From: an uncultured Oscillospiraceae bacterium
Lineage (GTDB): Bacteria; Bacillota; Clostridia; Oscillospirales; Oscillospiraceae
Length of the DNA: 35,875 nt
NCBI GenBank assembly: GCA_904420435.1
Contig: CAJFVK010000026.1
Coordinates: 1-35,875 of the forward strand
Direction of reading: 5' to 3'
A model generated the notes under the pieces. It was not told where the DNA came from. It saw only the letters and a list, made by a program, of their open reading frames with translations, and made no database searches. Shown here piece after piece: positions 25,640 to 34,237 of the stretch. Positions within the stretch are counted from its first letter, which is position 1, and each line of letters starts with the position of its first letter. The translations under genes were made by a program, and so were the position numbers.

Positions 25640-26485
25640 ATGCAGGTAGGAATTGTGGGGCTGGGACTCATCGGCGGGTCCCTGGCCCGGGCCATTAAGG
25701 CCAACACCGCCCACACCGTGCTGGGGGCGGACCTCCAGCGGCCGGTGATCTACCGGGCCAAGCTCCTGGAGGTCATCGACGAGGAACTCACCGAGGACCG
25801 GGTGGGGGACTGCGACCTGCTGATCCTGGCCCTCTATCCCCGGGACACGGTGAAGTGGGTGGAGGACCACGCCGGGGCCATCCGGAAGGGGGCCGTGGTG
25901 GTGGACTGCGCCGGGGTGAAGCGGGCGGTGTGCGAGCCCTGCTGGGCCGCCGCGGAGGCCAACGGCTTCACCTTTGTGGGGGGCCACCCCATGGAGGGCG
26001 TGGCCAAGCTGGGGTTTGAGCACTCCAAGCGGGACATGTTCGTCAACGCCTCCATGATCCTGGTGCCCCACCGGGACATTGATATTGAAACCATGAAGAG
26101 GGTGAAGGACGTCTTTGACGCCATCGGCTTTACCCGCTATGAGATCGCCACCCCCGAGAAGCACGATCGGATCATCGCACTGACCAGCCAGCTGGCCCAC
26201 GTGGTGTCTAGCGCCTATGTGAAGAGCCCCACCGCCCGGGAGCACCGGGGCTTCTCCGCCGGCAGCTTCCGGGACATGACCCGGGTGGCCTATCTGAACG
26301 AGAAGATGTGGGCAGAGCTGTTCCTTCTGAACCGGGAGGACCTCCACCGGGAGATCCAGGGGCTCATCGGCCATCTCCAGGCCTATGACGACGCCCTGAC
26401 CGGCGGGGACGAGGAGCGGATGCGTGACCTCCTCCGGGAGGGCCGGGAGATCAAGACCGCCCTGGACCGGGAGGAGGCGGAATGA
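25640..26485 (+). CDS. tyrA: Prephenate dehydrogenase
   Basis: The 281-aa enzyme converts prephenate to 4-hydroxyphenylpyruvate with NAD, the committed Tyr step. The Rossmann motif is GIVGLGLIGGSLA (residues 4-16). GGHPMEG and the HDRIIALTSQLAHVVSSAYV helix contain the conserved His and Ser/Gln of the active site, and GFSAGSFRDMTRVA matches the family's substrate loop. There is no ACT domain, so feedback must come from elsewhere. It starts 13 bases after aroF and overlaps aroB by ATGA. Confidence 0.95.
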   Translation: MQVGIVGLGLIGGSLARAIKANTAHTVLGADLQRPVIYRAKLLEVIDEELTEDRVGDCDLLILALYPRDTVKWVEDHAGAIRKGAVVVDCAGVKRAVCEPCWAAAEANGFTFVGGHPMEGVAKLGFEHSKRDMFVNASMILVPHRDIDIETMKRVKDVFDAIGFTRYEIATPEKHDRIIALTSQLAHVVSSAYVKSPTAREHRGFSAGSFRDMTRVAYLNEKMWAELFLLNREDLHREIQGLIGHLQAYDDALTGGDEERMRDLLREGREIKTALDREEAE

Positions 26486-27537
26486 TGGAAACGGTACAGG
26501 TACGGGCCTCCCGGGACTACCCGGTCCGGATCGGCCGGGGCCTGCTGGACCGGTGCGGGGCGCTTTTGGCGGAGGTGACCGCCGCTCGCCGCTGCTGCGT
26601 GGTGACGGACAGCACCGTCCAGGCCCTTTACGCCGGGCGGGTGATGGAGTCCCTCCGGCGGGCGGGCTTTGAGGCCTATCTCTTCGCCTTCCCCGCCGGG
26701 GAGCAGAGCAAGAACCTGGCGACCTACGGGGAGATCCTGGACTTTTTCGCCGCCAGCCGCCTGACCCGCAGCGACTGCGTGGTGGCCCTGGGTGGCGGCG
26801 TCACAGGGGACATGGCCGGCTTTGCCGCCGCCACCTACCAGCGGGGGGTGGACTATGTCCAGGTGCCCACCACCTTCCTGGCTGCCAGCGACTCTTCCGT
26901 GGGGGGCAAGACCGCGGTGGACCTGCCTGCGGGGAAGAACCTCTGCGGTGCCTTCTGGCCGCCCCGGCTGGTGGTCTGCGACTGCGATACCTTTGACACC
27001 CTGCCGCCGGAGGTGTTTGCCGACGGGGCGGCGGAAACCCTGAAGCACGGCCTGATCGCCGACGCCGCCTTCTTCCGCCGCCTGCGGGAGGAGAACATCC
27101 GGGGCTGGCTGGAGCAGGCGGTCCGCCGGAACGTGGAGATCAAGGCCGCGGTGGTGGCGGAGGACGAGTACGAGCGGGGGCGGCGGAAGCTCCTGAACTT
27201 CGGCCACACCCTGGGCCATGCCATTGAGAAGTGCAGCGGCTACACCGTGCCCCACGGCCACGCGGTGGCGGCGGGCATGGTACTGATCACCCGGGCGGCG
27301 GAGCGCCTGGGCCACACGCCCAAGGGCGTGCTGGAGGAAATCCTGGCGGCGAACCGCCAATATCACCTGCCCACGGAGTGCCCCTACACCCCGGCGGAGC
27401 TGTACGAGGCCGCGGCCGGCGACAAGAAGCGCAGCGGCGACAGCATCGACGTGGTGGTGCTCCGGGAGATCGGGCAGGCAGAGACCCTGCGGCTGACCAT
27501 GGAGGGGCTGCGGAAATTTACGGAGGTAGCACTATGA
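26482..27537 (+). CDS. aroB: 3-dehydroquinate synthase
   Basis: The 351-aa enzyme cyclises DAHP to 3-dehydroquinate using NAD and a divalent metal. Diagnostic segments are FPAGEQSKNL, ALGGGVTGDMAGFAAATYQRGV, VPTTFLAASDSSVGGKTAVDLPAGKN and LNFGHTLGHAIE with the metal-binding His, and a later HGHAVAAGM. The start is the first of two tandem ATGs at 26482/26485, overlapping the tyrA stop. The stop overlaps the aroA start (ATGA at 27534). Confidence 0.97.
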   Translation: MMETVQVRASRDYPVRIGRGLLDRCGALLAEVTAARRCCVVTDSTVQALYAGRVMESLRRAGFEAYLFAFPAGEQSKNLATYGEILDFFAASRLTRSDCVVALGGGVTGDMAGFAAATYQRGVDYVQVPTTFLAASDSSVGGKTAVDLPAGKNLCGAFWPPRLVVCDCDTFDTLPPEVFADGAAETLKHGLIADAAFFRRLREENIRGWLEQAVRRNVEIKAAVVAEDEYERGRRKLLNFGHTLGHAIEKCSGYTVPHGHAVAAGMVLITRAAERLGHTPKGVLEEILAANRQYHLPTECPYTPAELYEAAAGDKKRSGDSIDVVVLREIGQAETLRLTMEGLRKFTEVAL

Positions 27538-28757
27538 ATCTGATGATTGAACCATCCCAGCTGCAGGGGACTGTGATCCCGCCCTCCTCCAAGTCCCAGA
27601 CCCACCGGCTGCTGCTGGCGGCGGCCCTGGCGGAGGGGGAGAGCACCATTGAGAACGTATCCTTCTCCCAGGATGTGGAGGCCACCCTCCGGTGCCTGGA
27701 GGCCCTGGGGGCCGCCTGGGAGCGGACGGAGGAGCAGACCGTCCGGGTGACGGGCCTGGCCGGCGCTGCCGCCGATGGCGGGGCCCTGCCCCTCTTCGAC
27801 TGCGGCGAGAGCGGCACCACCCTGCGCCTGGTGATGCCGGTGGCCCTGGCCATCACCGGCGGCGGTGTGTTCAAGGGCCGGGGGCGGCTGCTGGAGCGGC
27901 CCCTGGGGCCCTACCGGGATCTCTTTACCCAAAAGGGGATCGCCTGGGAGGAGGGAGCGGACACGGTCACCCTCCGGGGCCGGCTGGAGAGCGGGGACTT
28001 CGCCATGCCGGGCCACGTGTCCAGCCAGTTTTTCAGCGGCCTGATGATGGCCCTGCCCCTCCTGGAGGGGGAGTCCCTGGTGAAGGCGGTGACGCCCCTG
28101 GAGTCCGCGGGCTATCTCAACATGACCCGGGACGTGCTGGAGCAGTTCGGCGTGGGGGTGCGCTTTGAGAAGGGGGACTACCGGATCCCCGGCGGCCAGC
28201 ACTACCGGGCCCACAGCTGCGCCGTGGAGGGGGACTGGTCCCAGGCCGCCTTCTGGTACGCGGCCAACGCCCTGGGCAGCGACCTGACCATCGAGGGGCT
28301 CAACCCCCTCTCCATGCAGGGGGACATGATGATCGCCCCCCACTACCTGCACCTGCGCCGGCCGGGGGACCTGGACATCGACGTGTCCGGCTGCCCGGAC
28401 CTGGTGCCGCCCCTGGCGGCTATGGCCTCCGTGCGGCCGGGGACAGTGCGGCTGGTGAATGCCGGCCGGCTGCGGCTCAAGGAGAGCGACCGGCTCCGGA
28501 CAGTGTCCAGCGCCCTGAACGCCCTGGGCGCCTCGGTGGAGGAGGGGAAGGACATGCTCACCATCCGGGGGGTGCCCGCTCTGAAGGGCGGCACCGTCAA
28601 TGCCTGCGGAGACCACCGGATCGCCATGATGACCGCCGTGGCCGCCCTGGCCAGCGACGGCCCGGTGACGGTGCTGGGGGCGGAGTGCGTCCGGAAGTCC
28701 TACCCGGAGTTTTGGGAGGATTATCAGGGGTTGGGGGGGAAGATCCGTGTCCTCTGA
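27534..28757 (+). CDS. aroA: 5-enolpyruvylshikimate-3-phosphate synthase
   Basis: The 407-aa enzyme adds the enolpyruvyl group to shikimate 3-phosphate. Motifs are PPSSKSQTHRLLLAAALAEG with the Lys/Ser/Arg binding set, DCGESGTTLRLVMPVAL (in place of the usual NAGT-type loop, with the TTLR core conserved), GHVSSQFFSGLMMALPLL, LKESDRL and GDHRIAMMTAVAAL. It is the target of glyphosate in other organisms. The start is ATG 27534 within the aroB stop, with GGAGG upstream. Its 3' end overlaps aroC by 11 bases. Confidence 0.96.
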   Translation: MNLMIEPSQLQGTVIPPSSKSQTHRLLLAAALAEGESTIENVSFSQDVEATLRCLEALGAAWERTEEQTVRVTGLAGAAADGGALPLFDCGESGTTLRLVMPVALAITGGGVFKGRGRLLERPLGPYRDLFTQKGIAWEEGADTVTLRGRLESGDFAMPGHVSSQFFSGLMMALPLLEGESLVKAVTPLESAGYLNMTRDVLEQFGVGVRFEKGDYRIPGGQHYRAHSCAVEGDWSQAAFWYAANALGSDLTIEGLNPLSMQGDMMIAPHYLHLRRPGDLDIDVSGCPDLVPPLAAMASVRPGTVRLVNAGRLRLKESDRLRTVSSALNALGASVEEGKDMLTIRGVPALKGGTVNACGDHRIAMMTAVAALASDGPVTVLGAECVRKSYPEFWEDYQGLGGKIRVL

Positions 28758-29823
28758 GTACGGCGAGCGGATCAAGATCTCCATTTTCGGCCAGTCCCAC
28801 GGCGCCGCCATCGGCGTGGTGATGGACGGCCTGCCCGCCGGGGAGACCGTCGATTTGGAGGAGCTCCAGGACTTCCTGGACCGCCGGCGTCCGGGCCAGG
28901 GGGTCCACACCACCGCCCGGCAGGAGGGGGACGTACCCCGGTTCCTCTCGGGCCTGGTGGACGGCCATACCTGCGGCGCCCCCCTGTGCGCGGTGATCGA
29001 CAACACGGACACCCGCTCCAAAGATTACGCCAACCTGATGGAGATCCCCCGGCCCGGCCACGCGGACTATCCGGCCTGGGTCAAGTGGGGTGGGCAGAAC
29101 GACGTCCGGGGCGGCGGCCACTTCTCCGGCCGGCTGACGGCCCCCCTGTGTATCGCCGGCGGGATCCTCAAGCAGATCTATGCCCGGCGGGGAGTGGTGA
29201 TCGGCGCCCACATCGCAGCCATCGCCTCAGTGAGGGATACCCCCTTCCACCCGGTGGAGATCACCGCCGCGGAGCTGGAGGCCGTGGGCCGCAAGCGGCC
29301 CCTGGCGGTGGTGGACGACCGGGCGGGCCAGGCGATGCTGGCCGCCATCTATGAGGCCTCCGCCCAGGGGGACAGCGTGGGCGGCGTGGTGGAGTGCTGC
29401 GTTCTGGGCCTGCCGGCGGGGCTGGGGGACCCCATGTTTGACGGGCTGGAGAACCGGATCGCCCGGGCGGCCTTCGGCATCCCGGCGGTGAAGGGCATCG
29501 AGTTCGGCGCGGGCTTCGGCGCCGCCGCCCTCCGGGGTTCGGAGAACAACGACCCCTTCCGGGTGGAAAACGGCCGGGTGGTGACGGAGACCAACCGCCA
29601 CGGCGGCATCCTGGGGGGGATCTCCACGGGGATGCCCCTGCTCTTCCGGTGCGCCTTCAAGCCCACCCCGTCCATAATCAAGCCCCAGCGGTCCGTGAAC
29701 CTGCGGACCATGGAGAACGCGGACCTGGTGGTCCGGGGCCGGCACGACCCCTGCGTGGTGACCCGGGCGGTGCCCTGTGTGGAGGCCGCCGCGGCCATCG
29801 CCCTGGCGGATGTGCTGCTGTGA
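28747..29823 (+). CDS. aroC: Chorismate synthase
   Basis: The 358-aa FMN-dependent enzyme makes chorismate. It starts with GTG 28747, giving the N-terminus SSEYGERIKISIFGQSHGAAIG. Other signatures are RRPGQGVHTTARQEGD, SKDYANLMEIPRPGHADYP, the GGGHFSGRLTAPLC loop, and the KPTPSIIKPQRSVN and RHDPCVVTRAVPCVEA segments. It overlaps aroA in another frame, a common arrangement that couples translation. The strong GGGGGGGAAG purine tract just upstream could provide the ribosome site. Confidence 0.96.
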   Translation: MSSEYGERIKISIFGQSHGAAIGVVMDGLPAGETVDLEELQDFLDRRRPGQGVHTTARQEGDVPRFLSGLVDGHTCGAPLCAVIDNTDTRSKDYANLMEIPRPGHADYPAWVKWGGQNDVRGGGHFSGRLTAPLCIAGGILKQIYARRGVVIGAHIAAIASVRDTPFHPVEITAAELEAVGRKRPLAVVDDRAGQAMLAAIYEASAQGDSVGGVVECCVLGLPAGLGDPMFDGLENRIARAAFGIPAVKGIEFGAGFGAAALRGSENNDPFRVENGRVVTETNRHGGILGGISTGMPLLFRCAFKPTPSIIKPQRSVNLRTMENADLVVRGRHDPCVVTRAVPCVEAAAAIALADVLL

Positions 29824-29869
29824 GATGAAACCGAACAAAAAGAACTGTTGGAAAGGAATGGTGACGACC

Positions 29870-31009
29870 ATGGATCTGAACGCGCTGCGGACGGAGCTGG
29901 ACGGGATCGACGACCAGCTCAACGCCCTGTTCCTCAAGCGGATGAACCTCTGCGCCCAGGTGGCGGCCTACAAGAAGGAGCAGGGCCTGCCCATCCTGAA
30001 CACGGGCCGGGAGCGGGAGATCCTCTCCCGGATCTCCGCCCAGGCCGGGGATGAGCTGGACGGCTATGCCCGGATTCTCTTCTCCACCCTCTTTGACCTG
30101 AGCCGCACCTACCAGGGGCAGCTGATGGCGCCGGAGAGCGCCGTGGCGGAGGAGATCCGCTCCGCCCTGGAGCACACCCCCCAGCTCTTCCCCAAGAAGG
30201 CCGTGGTGGCCTGCCAGGGGGTGGAGGGGGCCTACGCCCAGCAGGCCTGCGACAAGACCTTCGCCTTTGCGGACATCATGTACTTCCGCACCTGGGAGGG
30301 GGTGTTCTCCGCCGTGCAGAAGGGGCTGTGCCAGTACGGGGTCCTGCCCATTGAGAACAGTTCCCACGGCAGCGTCAGCGGCGTGTACGACCTGATGCGC
30401 TCCTTTGACTTCCACATTGTCCGGGGCGTCAAGCTCCACATCAGCCACAGCCTGATGGCCCGGCCCGGCACCAAGCTCCAGGACATCCGGGAGATCTGCT
30501 CCCACGAGCAGGCCATCGGCCAGTGCAGCGCCTTCCTCAAGGGGCTGCCGGAGGTGAAGGTGACGGTCTGCGAGAACACGGCCGCGGCGGCCAAGATGGT
30601 GGCCGAGAGCGGCCGGACGGACATGGCCGCCATCTCCAGCCCCGTGTGCGCCGGGATCTACGGCCTGGCGGAGCTGGAGAGCGGCATCCAGGATACGGAC
30701 AACAACTACACCCGCTTCATCGTCATCTCCAAGGAGCCGGAGATCTATCCCGGCGCCGACCACCTGAGTTTGATGTTCAAGGTGGGCCACACCCCCGGGT
30801 CCCTGACCCGGATCCTGTCCCGGTTCTCCTCCATGGGCCTCAACATGACCAAGCTGGAGAGCCGGCCCATCAGCGGCGCGGACTTCCACTATATGTTCTA
30901 TCTGGACTTTGAGGGCAGCATCTACGACGAGCAGGTGGTGAAGCTCCTCAGCGAGCTGGAGCAGGAGCTGGAGCTGTTCGTGTTCCTGGGGGCCTACAGC
31001 GAGGTGTGA
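29870..31009 (+). CDS. pheA: Bifunctional chorismate mutase/prephenate dehydratase (P-protein)
   Basis: The 379-aa protein has an AroQ-type chorismate mutase helix domain (LNALRTELDGIDDQLNALFLKRMNL, residues 1-85). The prephenate dehydratase domain (ACQGVEGAYAQQA, LPIENSSHGSV, NNYTRFIVISK) comes next. A C-terminal ACT domain (LMFKVGHTPGSLTRILSRFSSMGLNMTKLESRP, the ESRP near residue 330) binds Phe as feedback inhibitor. ATG 29870 is chosen because AAAGGA lies 12 bases upstream and the protein then starts like its family. The ATG at 29858 is too close to that site. It ends the contiguous block before aroE-K. Confidence 0.95.
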   Translation: MDLNALRTELDGIDDQLNALFLKRMNLCAQVAAYKKEQGLPILNTGREREILSRISAQAGDELDGYARILFSTLFDLSRTYQGQLMAPESAVAEEIRSALEHTPQLFPKKAVVACQGVEGAYAQQACDKTFAFADIMYFRTWEGVFSAVQKGLCQYGVLPIENSSHGSVSGVYDLMRSFDFHIVRGVKLHISHSLMARPGTKLQDIREICSHEQAIGQCSAFLKGLPEVKVTVCENTAAAAKMVAESGRTDMAAISSPVCAGIYGLAELESGIQDTDNNYTRFIVISKEPEIYPGADHLSLMFKVGHTPGSLTRILSRFSSMGLNMTKLESRPISGADFHYMFYLDFEGSIYDEQVVKLLSELEQELELFVFLGAYSEV

Positions 31010-31072
31010 GGCCGCCCGGCCGGGCGGCGAAAAGAGAACGCCCCCTTTGGGGGATAAGCGAGGTGAAATCCT

Positions 31073-32314
31073 ATGGAGTACGGCCTGATCGGGGAGAAGC
31101 TGGGCCACAGCCACTCCCCACGGATCCACCGGCTGCTGGCCGGCTACGACTATCAGCTGCGGGAGCTCTCCCCCCAGGAGCTGCCCGCCTTCCTGGAGGC
31201 GGGGGACTTCCGGGGGCAGAACGTGACCATCCCCTACAAGCAGGCAGTGGTGCCCTACTGCGGCGCCCTGGGGGAGGGGGCCCGGCGGATCGGCTGTGTC
31301 AACACCCTGGTCCGCCGGCCTGACGGCACCCTCTTCGGGGAGAACACGGACTACGCGGGCTTCCGCTACACCCTGGCGCGCTCCGGCATCCGGCCGGCGG
31401 GCCGGCGGTGCCTGGTGCTGGGGACCGGGGGCACGTCCCTGACGGTGACCCGGGTCCTGGAGGACCTGGGGGCCGCCTCGGTAGACCGGGTGTCCCGCCG
31501 GGGAGCACTCAACTATGAAACGGTATACCAGCGGCAGGACGCGGAGATCATCGTGAACACCACCCCGGTGGGGATGTACCCGAACAACGGCGGCTCCCCC
31601 CTGGACCTCTCCCGGTTCCCCGGCCTCCGGGGGGCGGCGGACGTGGTGTACAATCCCCTGAAAACCGCCTTCCGCCTCCAGGCGGAGGCGCTGGGCATCC
31701 CCTTTGCCGGGGGCTTTCCCATGCTGGCCGCCCAGGCCCGGGCGGCGGCGGAGCTCTTCACCGGCCGGCCCATTCCGGACCAGCGGCTGGAGGAGGTCTG
31801 CCGGGAGGTCGCCGGGGAGGTGACCAACATCGTGCTGATCGGCATGCCCGGCTCCGGCAAGAGCGCCGTGGGGGCCGCCCTGGCGGCGGCCCTGGGCCGG
31901 GAGCTGCTGGACAGCGACGAGGAGATCGTCCGCCGGGCGGGAAGGCCCATCCCGGAGATCTTCTCCCGGGAGGGGGAGGCGCGGTTCCGGGCCCTGGAGA
32001 GCCAGGTCCTGGCGGATCTGGGCAGGCGCTCCGGCGTGGTGATCGCCACCGGCGGCGGCGCGGTGCTCCGGGGGGAGAACCTGCCCCTGCTGCGGCAGAA
32101 CGGCCGGCTGTGCCGGCTCCGGCGGGACGTGTCCCTCCTGCCGGTGGAGGGACGGCCCATCTCCCAGTCCTGCGGGAGCCTGAGCGAGCTGGAGCGGCAG
32201 CGGGAGCCCTTCTATGCCGCCGCCGCGGACTGGACCGTGGACAACAATGGCCCCCTGGAGCAGACGGCGGACCAGATTCTGAAGCTCTTTCGGGAGCAGG
32301 GAGGGATCCTATGA
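31073..32314 (+). CDS. aroE-aroK: Fused shikimate dehydrogenase-shikimate kinase
   Basis: The 413-aa protein joins two consecutive shikimate enzymes. Residues 1-245 are shikimate dehydrogenase: YGLIGEKLGHSHSPRIH, VTIPYKQAVVPYC with the catalytic Lys, GENTDYAGFRYTL with the Asp, and VLGTGGTSLTV in place of the usual GAGGA loop. Residues about 250-413 are shikimate kinase: IVLIGMPGSGKSAVG (Walker A from residue 257), DSDEEIVRR, EIFSREGEARFRALE and VIATGGGAV. The kinase lid is shortened; the usual RPLL segment reads GRPISQS. No stop or start separates the domains, so one polypeptide is made. It overlaps aroQ by ATGA. Confidence 0.94.
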   Translation: MEYGLIGEKLGHSHSPRIHRLLAGYDYQLRELSPQELPAFLEAGDFRGQNVTIPYKQAVVPYCGALGEGARRIGCVNTLVRRPDGTLFGENTDYAGFRYTLARSGIRPAGRRCLVLGTGGTSLTVTRVLEDLGAASVDRVSRRGALNYETVYQRQDAEIIVNTTPVGMYPNNGGSPLDLSRFPGLRGAADVVYNPLKTAFRLQAEALGIPFAGGFPMLAAQARAAAELFTGRPIPDQRLEEVCREVAGEVTNIVLIGMPGSGKSAVGAALAAALGRELLDSDEEIVRRAGRPIPEIFSREGEARFRALESQVLADLGRRSGVVIATGGGAVLRGENLPLLRQNGRLCRLRRDVSLLPVEGRPISQSCGSLSELERQREPFYAAAADWTVDNNGPLEQTADQILKLFREQGGIL

Positions 32315-32763
32315 AATTTCTCATCATCAACGGACCCAACCTCAACATGCTTGGCATCCGGGAGCCGGAGATCTACGGCCGGGAGACCTACGACGACCTC
32401 CGGCGTATGGCCGCCGAGGGCTGCGGGAAGCTGGGGGTGGAGGTGGATTTTTTCCAGTCCAATCACGAGGGGGCCCTGGTGGACGCCATCCAGCAGGCCT
32501 ACTTTGACCGGGTGGACGGCATCATCCTGAACCCCGGCGCCTACACCCACACCAGTGTGGCCCTGCTGGACGCGGTGAAGGCGGTGGGCATCCCCACGGT
32601 GGAGGTTCACATCTCCGATGTGCGCCAGCGGGAGGATTTCCGACAGGTATCCTACGTCCGCGCCGCCTGCGTCAAGACCATCATGGGCCGGGGGCTGGCC
32701 GGCTATGTGGAGGCGGCGGCATATCTGAAGGCCCTGCTGGACGGGGCGGATCCCCAGCAGTGA
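32311..32763 (+). CDS. aroQ: Type II 3-dehydroquinate dehydratase
   Basis: The 150-aa enzyme dehydrates 3-dehydroquinate. Motifs are INGPNLNMLGIREPEIYG with the catalytic Tyr, DFFQSNHEGALVDAI, IILNPGAYTHTSVALLDA, and EVHISDVRQREDFRQVSYV with the catalytic His. The start is ATG 32311 inside the aroE-K stop, with GGGAGGGA upstream. It is the last gene of the operon and completes the chorismate pathway. A terminator follows 13 bases after its stop. Confidence 0.96.
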   Translation: MKFLIINGPNLNMLGIREPEIYGRETYDDLRRMAAEGCGKLGVEVDFFQSNHEGALVDAIQQAYFDRVDGIILNPGAYTHTSVALLDAVKAVGIPTVEVHISDVRQREDFRQVSYVRAACVKTIMGRGLAGYVEAAAYLKALLDGADPQQ

Positions 32764-32775
32764 GCGGGCACCACG

Positions 32776-32820
32776 GCCTCCTTTGCCTCATAGAATGGGG
32801 TGCAAAGGAGGCTGTTTTTT
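32776..32820 (+). terminator. Operon terminator that contains the ribosome site of the next gene
   Basis: GCCTCCTTTGC (32776-32786) pairs perfectly with GCAAAGGAGGC (32802-32812) and is followed by TTTTTT (32815-32820), ending exactly at the next ATG (32821). The right arm holds AAAGGAGG, the ribosome site of the ferritin-like gene. TAGAAT (32791-32796) in the loop could be a -10, giving transcripts that start at the right arm with the site exposed. The corresponding -35 is poor. Confidence 0.8.
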
Positions 32821-33471
32821 ATGGACGATACATATCAGCAGGGGCTGGAGCAGCGGGGCGACGCCCCCCAGAGCGCCCCGGCCCAGGAGCCATATAGCTA
32901 CGAGGACTACGACCGCATCTGGCAGCGGGTGCTGCCGGAGCTGAATACCTTCCCGGAGTCCCGGAACGAGGAGGGGGAGCTGCCCGGAACGCCCGTCCCC
33001 GGGGACCAGAGCCTGATGAGCCTGCCCGGCGCCCAGCGCGATCCCTGCTGCATGGGGTCTGCCGCCCAGCAGTCCATCGGCGTGATCACCGGCTTTGCGG
33101 AAACGGAGATCGCCCTGTGCCGGTTCTACCGGTCCTTTCTCCGGAAGGCGCCCAACCCCAGGGCCGCCCGGAGCCTGCGGCAGCTGCTGGACATGGAGAT
33201 CGACCATGTGCGCCGCCTGCGGGCCATCTACTACCTGATCACCGGGGCGTGCATGCAGACCAGCCGGCAGATCATCATCCCGCCCATCACCACCTACTGC
33301 GACACCCTGCGGACTGCCTACCACGAGGAGGCCTGCGGCAGCTTCAACTACTACCGGGCCGCCGTTGGTGCCCCGGACCCCTGCCTGCGGGCCCTGTTCG
33401 AGCGGTTGGGCGGCGCCAAGCGGACCCAGAGCGAAACCCTGGTGAACCTGCTGGGGGCGGCCATGTGCTGA
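32821..33471 (+). CDS. Ferritin-like helical protein
   Basis: The 216-aa protein starts at ATG 32821 with AAAGGAGG 9 bases upstream. After an acidic, Pro-rich N-terminus, a four-helix region carries Glu/His pairs at ferritin-like positions: FAETEIALCRFYRSF, LLDMEIDHVRRLRAIYYLI and YHEEACGSFNYYRAA. This is the pattern of the ferritin-like or rubrerythrin-related proteins common in Clostridia. The function is probably iron or oxygen handling, but the metal site is not proven by sequence. It is unrelated to the upstream aro operon; its expression is set by the terminator/ribosome-site overlap. Confidence 0.8.
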   Translation: MDDTYQQGLEQRGDAPQSAPAQEPYSYEDYDRIWQRVLPELNTFPESRNEEGELPGTPVPGDQSLMSLPGAQRDPCCMGSAAQQSIGVITGFAETEIALCRFYRSFLRKAPNPRAARSLRQLLDMEIDHVRRLRAIYYLITGACMQTSRQIIIPPITTYCDTLRTAYHEEACGSFNYYRAAVGAPDPCLRALFERLGGAKRTQSETLVNLLGAAMC

Positions 33472-33474
33472 CGG

Positions 33475-33503
33475 TTGCGCCGGGGCGCGGGCTGTGGTAT
33501 AAT
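33475..33503 (+). promoter_or_regulatory. Promoter of the HD-domain gene
   Basis: TTGCGC (33475-33480), a 17-base spacer and TATAAT (33498-33503). Confidence 0.7.
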
Positions 33504-33570
33504 ATCGGTAAAACAGCGGCCGGACCACAGAGCCCCGCCGCGGAAAACGCAGCAAAGGAGAAAGACGGCC

Positions 33571-34161
33571 ATGCAGGAGAATCTGGGGCGCCAGCAGGCG
33601 CTGGAGCTTTTGAGAGAGTACAACAAGGAGCCCTTCCACATTCAGCACGCCCTCACCGTGGAGGGGGTGATGGACTGGTACGCCCGGGAGCTGGGCTACG
33701 GGGAGGACGCGGCATTCTGGTCCATGGTGGGCCTTTTGCACGACATCGACTTTGAGCGCTGGCCGGAGGAGCACTGCAAAAAGGCGCCGGAGCTGCTCCG
33801 CGCCGCCGGCCTCAGCGACGCCTTTGTCCACGCCGTCTGCAGCCATGCCTACGGCATCTGCTCCGACGTGGAGCCGGAGCACCAGATGGAGAAGGTGCTC
33901 TTCGCGGCCGATGAGCTCACCGGCCTGATCGGCGCCGCCGCCCGGATGCGCCCCAGCAAGAGCGTCCAGGACATGGAGGTTTCCAGCCTGAAGAAGAAGT
34001 TCAAGGACAAGAAATTTGCCGCCGGGTGCAGCCGGGACGTGATCTCCCAGGGGGCGGAGCGCCTGGGCTGGCCCCTGGAGGAGCTGATGGAGAAGACCAT
34101 CCTGGCCATGCGCTCCTGCGAGGAGCGGATCAGCCGGGAGATGGAGGCGCTGGGCCTGTAA
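33571..34161 (+). CDS. HD-domain phosphohydrolase-like protein
   Basis: The 196-aa protein begins at ATG 33571 (AAAGGAG upstream). HD-superfamily metal ligands are seen as FHIQHALTVEGVM (His), GLLHDIDFERWP (HD), CSHAYGI (His) and FAADELTGLIGA (Asp). The single-domain form with LLHDIDFERWP is widespread in Firmicutes and usually annotated only as hydrolase. Nucleotide or phosphate-ester hydrolysis is expected from the fold; the substrate is unknown. The C-terminal helix LMEKTILAMRSCEERI completes the domain. The gene has its own promoter. Confidence 0.87.
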   Translation: MQENLGRQQALELLREYNKEPFHIQHALTVEGVMDWYARELGYGEDAAFWSMVGLLHDIDFERWPEEHCKKAPELLRAAGLSDAFVHAVCSHAYGICSDVEPEHQMEKVLFAADELTGLIGAAARMRPSKSVQDMEVSSLKKKFKDKKFAAGCSRDVISQGAERLGWPLEELMEKTILAMRSCEERISREMEALGL

Positions 34162-34172
34162 AAGAGCGAACA

Positions 34173-34205
34173 CCGGCAGGGGGCCGCGCCGCGGCCCCCT
34201 GCCGG
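34173..34205 (+). terminator. Strong hairpin after the HD gene, no U-tract
   Basis: CCGGCAGGGGGCCGCG pairs with CGCGGCCCCCTGCCGG, about 16 bp. It is followed by ACTGTG rather than T residues, so it may stabilise the 3' end or reduce read-through into the dehydrogenase gene instead of terminating fully. Confidence 0.5.
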
Positions 34206-34237
34206 ACTGTGAAGAGAGAACGGAAGGAGGAAGCGGC

